From contig JAKAXA010000005.1 of the NCBI GenBank assembly GCA_021816775.1, forward strand, positions 1-64,000: a stretch of DNA of 64,000 nucleotides, given 5' to 3'. The first letter of the stretch is position 1. Each line of letters opens with the position of its first letter. Origin of the DNA: Pseudomonadota bacterium. Lineage in GTDB: Bacteria; Pseudomonadota; Gammaproteobacteria; Steroidobacterales; Steroidobacteraceae. Positions 35,918-44,653 of the stretch are shown piece after piece. The position numbers were made by a program, and so were the translations under genes. A model generated the notes under the pieces. That model had not been told where the DNA came from and did no database searches. It saw only the letters and a list, made by a program, of their open reading frames with translations.

Positions 35918-36293
35918 GGCGTGTGCGGAGCTCGAGCGCTTCCAGCGCGGGCGGCTCGATCCGGCGCGCTTCACGCACCGCGAGCATGTGCGCATGGCCT
36001 ACGAGATGCTCCGCCGCTACGACTTTCCCGAGAGCGCTCTGCGCTACTCCAACGGCCTGCGGCGCCTGTGCGCGCGCGAAGGCCGGCCGGAGAAATTCCA
36101 CCAGACCGTGACCCTTGCGTTCCTCTCGCTCATCGCCGAGCGGCTCGCCGCGGGCGCGCCGCAGGATTTCGCGGCGTTCGCGGCGGCCAACCCCGATCTG
36201 CTCGAGCGCGGCGCGCTCGAGCGTTGGTACAGCCCGCAGCGCCTCAGCAGCACAGCGGCGCGCGGCACGTTCGTGCTGCCCGATCCGCACTGA
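35904..36293 (+). CDS. Conserved hypothetical protein paired with the small upstream protein
   Basis: About 129 helical residues: LDPARFTHREHVRMAYEMLRRYDFPESALRYSNGLRRLCAREGRPEKFHQTVTLAFLSLIAERL, ending with RWYSPQRLSSTAARGTFVLPDP. The conserved-looking histidines (HREHVRMA, KFHQTVT) and the terminal W-S-x-LxS-xAR motif are seen in widespread uncharacterised proteins. I know no function. It could be a partner of the upstream protein, since they overlap. Confidence 0.55.
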   Translation: MKRIEACAELERFQRGRLDPARFTHREHVRMAYEMLRRYDFPESALRYSNGLRRLCAREGRPEKFHQTVTLAFLSLIAERLAAGAPQDFAAFAAANPDLLERGALERWYSPQRLSSTAARGTFVLPDPH

Positions 36294-36425
36294 CCGACGG
36301 GTGCTCGGGGCCGCAGCGCGGGCGGATGTTAAGATACGCCCGCTGCGCGGCGGATTCCGTTGCCCTTGGGCAATGGGCCCGCGTGCCGCAGCCGACCGGC
36401 ATCATTGGAAAGGAGGGGGGACACC

Positions 36426-39400
36426 GTGTCGATGCGCCGCATCGCCGTCGGATTCGTCGCGCTGCTCTGGCTCAACGCCGCGGTCGCCGCCAACCACCTG
36501 CGCTTCGGCCCGACGGGCGCGTGGGTGAGCCCGCAGCGCGTGCCGGCGGCCGGTCCGGCTGGGCAGGCCGCGGTCAAGTTTCTGCTCGCCGATCGCCAGG
36601 TCGAGTTGACTGCCGACACGGTCCGCTACTACGTCGAGAACGCCGTGCGGATCCAGACGCCTCAGGGGCTCTCGGCGCTCGGCACAATCGCGCTGACGTG
36701 GAATCCCGATACCGACGTCATGATCGTGCACAAGGTCGATCTCGTGCGCGGCGGCAAGGTCATGAACCTGCTCGCCAACGGCCGGCGCTTCACCATCGCC
36801 AAGCGCGAGACCAACCTCGAGGCCGCCACGCTCGATGACACGCTGACGGCCATACTGCAGCCGCCGGGATTGCGCGTCGGCGACATCGTCGAGGTCGCCT
36901 ATACCCTCGTGCGCCGCGAGCCGCTGCTCGACGGCACACCCGCGGCCGAAATCCAGATCCCGCCGACGCTGCCCGTGGTGCTGCTGCACATGCGTGCGCT
37001 GTGGCGTGCCTCGCTGCCGATCCGCTGGCAGGCGGGCCGGGGGCTCGCGGGAGTGCATCGGATACGAGACGGCGCGCAGGTCGGCGTCAGCGTCACCATG
37101 CACAACGCGCAGCCGGTGATCGAGCCGCGCTTCGCGCCGCTGCGCTTCCAGGTCGAGCGGCGCATCGACCTCAGCGCGTTCCGCTCCTGGGCGCAGCTGG
37201 CGAGGCGCTTCGCGCCGCTTTACAGCAAGGCGGCGCAGCTCGGCGCGCACTCGCCGCTGCGCGCCGAGGTGGCGCGCATTCGCGCGGCAACCGCCGCTCC
37301 GCGCCGCCAGGCCGCGCTCGCACTGCGCCTCGTCGAGAATCAGGTGCGCTATCTGTTCCTCGATCTGAATGACGGCGGCCTGCGGCCGGCGCCGGCCGAT
37401 CTGACCTGGTCGCGGCGCTTCGGTGACTGCAAGGGCAAGACCGTGCTGCTGCTCGCGCTGTTGCACGCGCTCGGCATCCAAGCCGAGCCCGTGGCGGTGA
37501 ACGTCACGGCCGGGGACATAGTGGCAGGCCGGCTGCCGATGATCCAGCTGTTCGATCACGTGCTGGTGCGGGCCGTCATCGCCGGGCGCACCTACTGGCT
37601 CGACGGCACACGGCTCGGTGATCGCAGCCTGAGGCAGCTGCACATCCCGTACTACCACTGGGGCCTGCCGTTGATCGCGCGCGGGGCGCGCCTGCTGAGG
37701 ATGGTGCCGCCGCCGCCCAAGCATCCCTTGTTCGACACACGCATCACGATCGATGCGGCCGCCGGCATCCTCCGGCCGGCGCCCTTCCACGTCGAGACCA
37801 GCATGCGAGGCGCCGTCGGGGTGTTCTTCGAGCAACGCCTCGCCAACCTCACACCGGATCAGCTCGATGAGAGCCTGCGCCGCTACTGGGCACAGCGCTA
37901 CGATTTCGTGCAGGTCAAAACCGTCTCGGCCCGCTATGACCGCAAGGCACACGCCGAACGGCTCACCATGGACGGGACCGCCAGACTGCAGTGGCGCGAT
38001 CATGACTATCTGACCGACGGCCTCGGCGTCGGCTACGTGGCGGACTTTTCCCGTTCGTCCGGCCCGAATCGCGCCGCGCCCTACGCGGTCGCGTATCCCT
38101 ACTACACCCGCAGCAGTGAAGTCATCCGCCTGCCGCAGCACGGCCGCGGGTTCACCGTGGTCGGCGCCGACATCGACCGGACGGTCGCGGGTATGCGCTT
38201 TCGTCGCCGCGCGAGGATTCGAGGCGAGGTGTTCAGGGCTGTGGCGACCCAGCGCAGCGTGGCGCGGGAATTTCCGGCCCATGAGGCAGCCCGGGATCAG
38301 CGCATTTTGCGCCGCCTGTCCGACTCGAATCTCTACGTGCGCGCCCCGGCCGCCCTCATCACCCGCCGTGCGGCCGCCAAGCGCGCTGCAGCGGCGCAGG
38401 ACTACCGGGACGCCCTCGCGATGATGAAGCAGGGCCAACTGCGACGAGCGATCGCGGAAGTGAATCGCGTGATCAAACTCCAGGGCCCGCGCGGCACGTT
38501 GCTCGCGCTGCGCGCGCTGGCCTATATCTGGGAGGGCAACGCCGCGCTCGCGGCCCGCGACGCCGCGGCGGCGCGCGCGCGCAATCCGCGCACCGTGCAG
38601 GTGCATCTGGTGTCCGGTGTCCTCGCCTTCGATACCGGACGGATGCGCACCGCGATCCGCTCCCTCACCGCGGCACTGACGATCGAACCGAAACTGGTGA
38701 TGGCGCTGGAGTTCCGCTGCCAGGCCTACCTGCGCCGCGGCGAGCTCAAGCACGCGGCGGCGGACGCGGGCCTGATGATCCGAGCGGTGCCGCCCGGTCC
38801 CGGGCTGGTACAACTCTACTGGATGCGCGCCGCGATCCTGGCGCGCGCCGCGCAGCGGGGCGCGGCCCGGCATCAGGCCGAACTGCTGGTCCGGGCTCTG
38901 CCGGACAGTCCCGCCGCGTTCTTCGTGGCGGGCCGCATCGACAGCGCATTCGGCGCGCCGGCACGCGCGCGCGAGCTGATGAGCCGGGGAGTGCATCTGC
39001 ACTCGGCCTCCGGGAGCGCCTATACGATGCGCATGAAATATCGCCCGTGGAGCGATCTGGTCGGGCGGCGCGCCGACCTGCGCAAAGCGTTGAAGGCCCA
39101 TCCGGGCGACTCCGCCGCGCTGATGGCGCTCGCGAGTCTGGATTCGTCCTCGGGACACTACCACCGTGCGCTTCGCACCCTGGATGCGCTGCTGCGGCAG
39201 CGAGTGGCCGTTGCCAGCTGGCGCCGCGAGATCCACCGCAGCCTTCTCGACATGCGTGGCATCGTCTACAGCAAACTGGGGCAGAGCGTGTTGGCGAGGC
39301 GCGATTTCGCGGCGGCGCGGGCCGCGGCGCATTCGGCGCTGGCGCTCGCGGGCTTGTGCTGGCTGCAGGCCTCAAATGGAGTCGCGCTGCACCAGGCGCT

Positions 39401-39680
39401 GGCGGAATGCTCGGCCGCGCTCGAGCGCAGGCCCTATGCGCTCCAGGTGCTCACTGCCGACGGCCTGGAGCTGATGCGCCTCGGGCACTACCGGGCCGCG
39501 ATCCGAGCTTACGATCGGGTGCTCAGTCGCGCTCCAATCATGGGCGGGGCGCTGTACGGCCGCGGCATCTGCGAGCGGCGCCTCGGCGAGCGGCGCCGCG
39601 GGGACCTCGATATCCGCATCGCCAAGATCGATTCGCCGCGGGCCGCAGACCAGATGGCGCATGACGGCAGCCGCGCCTGA
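36426..39680 (+). CDS. Exported DUF3857/transglutaminase-like protein with TPR repeats
   Basis: 1084 residues. A signal peptide (MRRIAVGFVALLWLNAAVAAN) is followed by a DUF3857 domain (YYVENAVRIQTPQGLSALGTIALTWNP, GDIVEVAYTLVRREPLL), a transglutaminase-like core with the catalytic cysteine in RRFGDCKGKTVLLLALLHALGIQAEPVAVN (~residue 340) and FDHVLVRAVIAGRTYWLDGT, and from about residue 680 tandem TPR-like repeats (ALAYIWEGNAALAARDAAAAR, CQAYLRRGELKHAAADA). The role is unknown; related proteins are periplasmic. The GTG at 36426 is preceded by GGAGG 9 nt upstream, while the ATG at 36432 is an alternative. Confidence 0.8.
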   Translation: MSMRRIAVGFVALLWLNAAVAANHLRFGPTGAWVSPQRVPAAGPAGQAAVKFLLADRQVELTADTVRYYVENAVRIQTPQGLSALGTIALTWNPDTDVMIVHKVDLVRGGKVMNLLANGRRFTIAKRETNLEAATLDDTLTAILQPPGLRVGDIVEVAYTLVRREPLLDGTPAAEIQIPPTLPVVLLHMRALWRASLPIRWQAGRGLAGVHRIRDGAQVGVSVTMHNAQPVIEPRFAPLRFQVERRIDLSAFRSWAQLARRFAPLYSKAAQLGAHSPLRAEVARIRAATAAPRRQAALALRLVENQVRYLFLDLNDGGLRPAPADLTWSRRFGDCKGKTVLLLALLHALGIQAEPVAVNVTAGDIVAGRLPMIQLFDHVLVRAVIAGRTYWLDGTRLGDRSLRQLHIPYYHWGLPLIARGARLLRMVPPPPKHPLFDTRITIDAAAGILRPAPFHVETSMRGAVGVFFEQRLANLTPDQLDESLRRYWAQRYDFVQVKTVSARYDRKAHAERLTMDGTARLQWRDHDYLTDGLGVGYVADFSRSSGPNRAAPYAVAYPYYTRSSEVIRLPQHGRGFTVVGADIDRTVAGMRFRRRARIRGEVFRAVATQRSVAREFPAHEAARDQRILRRLSDSNLYVRAPAALITRRAAAKRAAAAQDYRDALAMMKQGQLRRAIAEVNRVIKLQGPRGTLLALRALAYIWEGNAALAARDAAAARARNPRTVQVHLVSGVLAFDTGRMRTAIRSLTAALTIEPKLVMALEFRCQAYLRRGELKHAAADAGLMIRAVPPGPGLVQLYWMRAAILARAAQRGAARHQAELLVRALPDSPAAFFVAGRIDSAFGAPARARELMSRGVHLHSASGSAYTMRMKYRPWSDLVGRRADLRKALKAHPGDSAALMALASLDSSSGHYHRALRTLDALLRQRVAVASWRREIHRSLLDMRGIVYSKLGQSVLARRDFAAARAAAHSALALAGLCWLQASNGVALHQALAECSAALERRPYALQVLTADGLELMRLGHYRAAIRAYDRVLSRAPIMGGALYGRGICERRLGERRRGDLDIRIAKIDSPRAADQMAHDGSRA

Positions 39681-39711
39681 GAGGCGCGCTCGCCGGAGGC
39701 AGTCCGCTCGA

Positions 39712-40275
39712 TCAGCTCTTGCGGCCGCCGTGCCGCTCGCTGCCCTTGAAGCACTGCGTCACGTCCTTCTGGCGGATGATGCGGTACGGGGCGAACGAGG
39801 GCTGCGAGGCCGCGAGCATGTTCTGCACGGTCTCGAGCCCCGCCATCTGGGCGCACAGCCTCTGCACGTTCGCCCGGACCTCGGCCGCACCCGCGTGCGC
39901 CGTGCGATTGATGATCGCCGAATTGTCGTGCCACAGCGCCGAGAAGAGCGATCCGACGATCGCAATGCCCAAGTGCCCGCCCGCCTCGCCCGTGGCCTTG
40001 CCGGCGGCCGTGATGCCGAGCGCGTACTGGTAATAGCGCTGCGCCAGCTTCTGCTGCGCCGGGGTCAGCGCCACGGTACGCCCGCCGATCACCAGTCCGC
40101 CGCCGCTTTGCACGTAGGCCTTCGGAGCGTCGGCGACCGAGATGCGCACCTCGTTCGCGGCGATGGAGAGCGTTCCGCGTGAGTTCGAGTCGCCCACACG
40201 GACCGAGCAGGCCGTGAGCGTGGCGAGCGCCAGCAGCCCCGCCGCACCCATACAGGCAGTCACTGGATTGTTCAT
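39712..40275 (-). CDS. Lipoprotein of unknown function
   Basis: 187 residues. A type II signal peptide with lipobox LATLTAC (cysteine at residue 23) is followed by NSRGTLSIAANEVRISVADAPKAYVQSGGGLVIGGRTVALTPAQQKLAQRYYQYALGI, which recalls YggN-like (DUF2884) proteins, and by RANVQRLCAQMAGLETVQNMLAASQPSFAPYRIIRQKDVTQCF. A GGGGGAGG ribosome-binding site lies a few nt upstream of the ATG at 40275. It starts 28 nt after the RND pump stop on the same strand and is probably the last gene of the sigma-factor operon. Confidence 0.6.
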   Translation of the reverse strand: MNNPVTACMGAAGLLALATLTACSVRVGDSNSRGTLSIAANEVRISVADAPKAYVQSGGGLVIGGRTVALTPAQQKLAQRYYQYALGITAAGKATGEAGGHLGIAIVGSLFSALWHDNSAIINRTAHAGAAEVRANVQRLCAQMAGLETVQNMLAASQPSFAPYRIIRQKDVTQCFKGSERHGGRKS

Positions 40276-40303
40276 ATCTGCAACCTCCCCCTTGGAGGGT
40301 ATG

Positions 40304-43300
40304 CTAACCCGCCGGGGCGGCCGGCGGGGCATCGACCGGAGCAGTGCCCTGCTGGGATGCGCCCGGCTCGGCGATGAGCACCCGCGCCAGCTTTGGCCCG
40401 ATCCAGCGCTCGATGTCGTCGACCAGAGTGAACCCGGCCGGCACGACCACGAGAGTCAGCGCGGTGGAGCCGATCAGGCCGCCAATCACGGCGATTGCCA
40501 TGGGCGCGCGGAACGAGTCGCCGATGGCGAACGCCACCGGCAGCATCCCGGCCACCATGGCGATGGTCGTCATGACGATGGGACGGGCGCGCTTGTGGCC
40601 CGCCTCGAGCAGCGCGGTCAGACGATCCTTGCCGGCGCGCATCTCCTCGATGGCGAAATCCACGAGCAGAATCGAGTTCTTGGCCACGATGCCCATCAGC
40701 ATCAGAAAGCCGATCATCACGCCGAGGGACAGCGGCTCGTGGGCGATGAACAGCGCCGCGACCGCGCCGCCGATGGACAGCGGCAGCGCCGAGAGAATCG
40801 TGACCGGCTGCAGCACCCGGGCGAACAGCAGCACCAGCACCGCGAACACCAGCAACACGCCTGTCCCCATGGCAATCATGAAATCGGTGAACAGCTCGGA
40901 CATCAGCCGCACGTTGCCGGTCTCGGCCAGATGCACCCCCGGTGGCAGATGGCGCAGCGCCGCCAGCGCATGGATCTGCTTCATCGCTCTGCCGAGCTGC
41001 ACACCGTTCAGGTCGGCATCGATGGCGATGCGCAGGCGCTGATCGCGGCTGTGGATGCGGGTCGGACCCTCGCCGAAGCCGAATTCGGCCACGGCCTTCA
41101 GCGGCACCGAGCCGCCGCCGGCGGTGGGCACGGGCAGATTCTCGAGCGTGGTCAGATCGCTGCGCGCCGAGCGCTTCAGATTCACCAGAATGGGCACCTG
41201 CCGGTCGGGCAGGGTGAATTTTGCATCGTTCTGCAGCAGATCGCCGATGGTGGCGATGCGGATCGTCTGGCTGATATCGGCGACCGTCACGCCGAGATTG
41301 GCGGCCAGGTCGAACCGCGGCCGGATGCGGATCTCGGGCCGCGGCAGCCCGTCCTCGGAACTGACGTCACGCAGATCCGGCAGCGTCGCCATCTCGGCCA
41401 TCACCTTGCGGGCGGTGTGCTCGAGCAGCGTCAGGTTGTTGCCGGTCAGGTCGATGGTGATGTCGTGGCCATCGCTGTCGCCGTTGAAGTTCTGGAAATA
41501 AAGCTGAGCGTTCGGAATCCTGTGCAGCCTCGTGAGCATCAGGTTCTGCCACTGCTCCTGACTCAGCTTGCGCTGATCAGGCGGTACCAGGGTGATGCCG
41601 AGATTGGCCTGGCGCACGCTGCTGTTGACGCCGACCGACTCGTCGATGGAGACGACGTCGCGCTGGCGGGCGATGATGCGGTAGGCCTCGTTGGCCACCT
41701 TCTCGGTGTCGGCGAGCTGCACGCCGGGCGGTAGCTCGATCTGCAGCGAGGCACTGCTCATGTCGGATTGCTGGATGAAGGTCTTCGGCATCACCGCCAG
41801 GCCGAACACCGAGGCGGCGAAGAACACCACGCCCAGCACGATCGTCTTCCAGCGATGGTGCACGCACCAGTTCAGCACGCGCAGGTACCAGGCCATGAAC
41901 GGGCCGTCGCGATGTTCCGGCTCCGGCTCTGATTTCAGAGTGTAAGCGGCGATCACGGGTGTCAGCATCCGCGCGACCAGCAGCGAGAACAATACTGCAG
42001 CGGCGACCGTCAGCCCGAACTGCTTGAAGTATTGGCCGATGATGCCGCCCATGAAGCTCACGGGCACGAACACCGCGATGATGGTGCAGGATGTCGCAAC
42101 GACCGCGAGCGCGATCTGATCAGCCGCATCGAGCGCGGCCTGGAAGGCGCTCTTGCCCATGCGCTTGTGGCGCACGATGTTCTCGATCTCGACGATGGCG
42201 TCATCGACGAGCACGCCGGAGACCATCGACAGCGCGAGCAGGCTCACCTGATTGAGCGTGAAGTCCATGAATTTCATCAGGGCGAACGCCGGGATGGCCG
42301 ACAGCGGGATCGCCAGCGCCGCGATCAGTGTCGCGCGCACGTCGCGCAGGAACAGCCAGACCACGAGCACCGAGAGGATCGAGCCCTCGATCAGCGCCTC
42401 GAGCGCCGAGTGGTACATCTGCTCGGTGTAGGTGACCGAGGTGAACGTCCGGTGGATGTTGACGCCGGGGTATTCCTTGCGGATCTTGGCGAGCGCCCGC
42501 TGCACGCCTCGCAGCACCGAAACGTCCGAGGTCCCTCGCGAGCGCTGCACACCGAAGGAGATCGCCGGGCGCCCGTCGAACAGCTCGATGCTGCGCACCT
42601 CGGCGGCGCCGTCGCGCACCGTCGCGATGCTGCTCAGCTTCGCGAACCGGCCGCCGGGCAGCGCAATCTGCGTCTGCCCGAGCTGCCACGCGGTGTGCGC
42701 GCCGCCGAGCACGCGGATGGTCTGCTCGCCGTCGCCGAGATCGGCGCGGCCGCCGGGCAGATCGATGTTGAGGTTGGTCAACTGCTGGTTGACCTGCGAG
42801 GCGGTGATGCCGAGGGCCTGCATGCGCCCCGGGTCGAGCTCGACGCGGATCTCGCGGTCGACGCCGCCGTAGCGCGACACCTGCGCCACGCCCGCAACCC
42901 TGAGCAGCTTCTTGGTGATGGTGTTGTCGATGAACCAGGAGACGGCCCGGTTGCTCATGTTGGTGGAGCTGACCGCGTAATAGACGATCGGTCCGCCGTC
43001 GACCTTCACCCGCTGCACCACCGGCGGCAGGATGTCGTTGGGCAGGTCGGCTTGGACCTGCGTGACCGCATCGCGCACTTCGGTGACGGCGCGGTCGATG
43101 GGCGTGCCGATCTGAAACTCGACGTCCGTCTCCTCTCCGCCCTGGTACGCCGTCGAGAGGATATGGTGAATATTCCCGATGCCGGCGACCGCCGCCTCGA
43201 CGCGGCGCACGATCTGAGTCTCGACTTCCTCCGGGGCTGCGCCCGGCTCGGTGATCTGTACCGACACGATCGGGTAGGAGAGGTGGGGATTGAGTGTCAC

Positions 43301-43402
43301 CGGCAGGCGCATGAAGGACACTGCGCCGACGAACAGCAGCACCACGAACAGCACGATGGGCGGCAGCGGGTGGCGGATCGCCCAAGCCGACAGGCGTCTC
43401 AC
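40304..43402 (-). CDS. RND-family efflux pump, inner-membrane subunit
   Basis: 1032 residues, full length for the family, with twelve membrane segments and two large periplasmic loops. Motifs include RHPLPPIVLFVVLLFVGAVSFMRLPVT at the start, PGAAPEEVETQIVRRVEAAVAGI, SGVLVDDAIVEIENIVRH with the helix-4 Asp pair needed for proton transfer, and the C-terminal FLMLMGIVAKNSILLVDFAIEEM. The adaptor gene precedes it with a 4-nt overlap. Substrates cannot be told from sequence. No TolC-like channel is encoded in the window. Confidence 0.9.
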   Translation of the reverse strand: MRRLSAWAIRHPLPPIVLFVVLLFVGAVSFMRLPVTLNPHLSYPIVSVQITEPGAAPEEVETQIVRRVEAAVAGIGNIHHILSTAYQGGEETDVEFQIGTPIDRAVTEVRDAVTQVQADLPNDILPPVVQRVKVDGGPIVYYAVSSTNMSNRAVSWFIDNTITKKLLRVAGVAQVSRYGGVDREIRVELDPGRMQALGITASQVNQQLTNLNIDLPGGRADLGDGEQTIRVLGGAHTAWQLGQTQIALPGGRFAKLSSIATVRDGAAEVRSIELFDGRPAISFGVQRSRGTSDVSVLRGVQRALAKIRKEYPGVNIHRTFTSVTYTEQMYHSALEALIEGSILSVLVVWLFLRDVRATLIAALAIPLSAIPAFALMKFMDFTLNQVSLLALSMVSGVLVDDAIVEIENIVRHKRMGKSAFQAALDAADQIALAVVATSCTIIAVFVPVSFMGGIIGQYFKQFGLTVAAAVLFSLLVARMLTPVIAAYTLKSEPEPEHRDGPFMAWYLRVLNWCVHHRWKTIVLGVVFFAASVFGLAVMPKTFIQQSDMSSASLQIELPPGVQLADTEKVANEAYRIIARQRDVVSIDESVGVNSSVRQANLGITLVPPDQRKLSQEQWQNLMLTRLHRIPNAQLYFQNFNGDSDGHDITIDLTGNNLTLLEHTARKVMAEMATLPDLRDVSSEDGLPRPEIRIRPRFDLAANLGVTVADISQTIRIATIGDLLQNDAKFTLPDRQVPILVNLKRSARSDLTTLENLPVPTAGGGSVPLKAVAEFGFGEGPTRIHSRDQRLRIAIDADLNGVQLGRAMKQIHALAALRHLPPGVHLAETGNVRLMSELFTDFMIAMGTGVLLVFAVLVLLFARVLQPVTILSALPLSIGGAVAALFIAHEPLSLGVMIGFLMLMGIVAKNSILLVDFAIEEMRAGKDRLTALLEAGHKRARPIVMTTIAMVAGMLPVAFAIGDSFRAPMAIAVIGGLIGSTALTLVVVPAGFTLVDDIERWIGPKLARVLIAEPGASQQGTAPVDAPPAAPAG

Positions 43403-44652
43403 GAGCGCGCCCCCTTCTCGGGCGCGACCCGCACGGCCTCGCCGTTTTGCAGGAAGCCGCCCGCGAGCGTCACCACCCGTTCCCGCCCGGTGAGGCCCCT
43501 GGCGATGACGACGCCCGAGGCGATCACGCCCCCGAGCTCGACGCGACGCCTGACGACGATGTCCTTGCGATCGACGATGAAGACGTACGAGCCGGCCGAA
43601 TCGGTCATGACCGCCGTCTGGGGCAGCACCGGGCGCTCGGCGTGGCTCTCGGTGATCACCGCGCGCGCGAAGGCGCCCGGCCGCAGCGCCGGATTCGGGT
43701 CGAGCGCAATGCGCACCTGGCCGAGGCGGCTGTGCTGGTTGACGGTCGCGCCGAGCAGCCAGATGCGTCCCGGGAACGGCTGCCGATAGCCGATCAGGTA
43801 GACCTTGGCTGGCTGGCCGAACTTGAGCGAGGCCAGATCCTGCTCGGGCACCTGGCCCTTGAGCTCCACCTGGCCGGCGTCCTCGAGGGTGAACAGCGCC
43901 GGGCCGCCGGGGCTGGCGACCTGGCCGACCTCGGCAGAGCGGGTCAGGACGATGCCCGAGACGGGCGCCAGGATGCGGGTGAGCGCGAGCTGCGCGCGCT
44001 TTTGCTGCAGTTGCGCTGCGACCATCTGGACATTGGCCGCGTCCATTGCGGCCGTGGCCTGGCTCTGCTCGATGTTCTGCCGCGAGAGGCCGCCATCGGG
44101 GCCGATCTCGAGGGCCCGCCGGTACTCGGCGGCCGACAGCGTCGCCTGGGCGCGCGCCCTGGCGAGCGAGGCGACGAGCTCGGCGACCTGGGGCTTGAGC
44201 ACCGAGTCATCGAGCCGGGCGAGGATCTGACCGCGCCTGACCACATCCCCGACCTGCACATAGACCTTGACGATGCGGCCGGCCTGCCCGCCGTCGCCGA
44301 TCGGCAGATCGTGGCGCGCCGAGATGGTGCCGGTGACCAGCACCTGGGTGCTCACCGGCTGCACTCCCGGCACCAGGGTGCTCACCAGCGGCACGTCGGG
44401 CCGGTTCGCGAGCGCGATCCGCGCGGGCGGTGTCGCTGCCGCGTGCATCCACACTCCGGCGGCGATCACGGCCGCGAGACCTGCGCCGGCCAGGATCAGC
44501 CAGTGTTTGCGCGCGAGGCGCGGGCGCCGCTGCGCCAGCTCCGGGTGGCGGGCGTCCTCCCGCGCGATCCAGCTGCGCGACTCATCCTGCTCGGCAGGCG
44601 CAGCCGACGGCGCGAGCACGGATCGGGTGTGTTGATCGAAGGGGGTGCTCAT
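43399..44652 (-). CDS. RND periplasmic adaptor (membrane fusion protein)
   Basis: 417 residues from the ATG at 44652. After ~45 polar residues comes a membrane helix (HWLILAGAGLAAVIAAGVW), the lipoyl half GGQAGRIVKVYVQVGDVVRRGQILARLDDS, a coiled coil with LARARAQATLSAAEYRRALEIG, the second lipoyl half APVSGIVLTRSAEVGQVASPGGPALFTLED, and a beta-barrel region (RLGQVRIALDPNPALRPGAFARAVI). It connects the pump to an outer-membrane channel. It starts one nt after the stop of the bactofilin-like/RDD gene. Confidence 0.88.
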   Translation of the reverse strand: MSTPFDQHTRSVLAPSAAPAEQDESRSWIAREDARHPELAQRRPRLARKHWLILAGAGLAAVIAAGVWMHAAATPPARIALANRPDVPLVSTLVPGVQPVSTQVLVTGTISARHDLPIGDGGQAGRIVKVYVQVGDVVRRGQILARLDDSVLKPQVAELVASLARARAQATLSAAEYRRALEIGPDGGLSRQNIEQSQATAAMDAANVQMVAAQLQQKRAQLALTRILAPVSGIVLTRSAEVGQVASPGGPALFTLEDAGQVELKGQVPEQDLASLKFGQPAKVYLIGYRQPFPGRIWLLGATVNQHSRLGQVRIALDPNPALRPGAFARAVITESHAERPVLPQTAVMTDSAGSYVFIVDRKDIVVRRRVELGGVIASGVVIARGLTGRERVVTLAGGFLQNGEAVRVAPEKGARS

Positions 44653-44653
44653 G

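Noticed and set aside
36402-39332. A 976-codon open frame antisense to the DUF3857/TPR gene
   Set aside because: It is a by-product of GC-rich codon use opposite a well-supported exported protein; the translation is His/Arg/Gly-rich with no domain.
40142-43789. Long plus-strand frames opposite the RND pump and adaptor
   Set aside because: Both are antisense shadows of clearly recognised pump genes and lack any domain.
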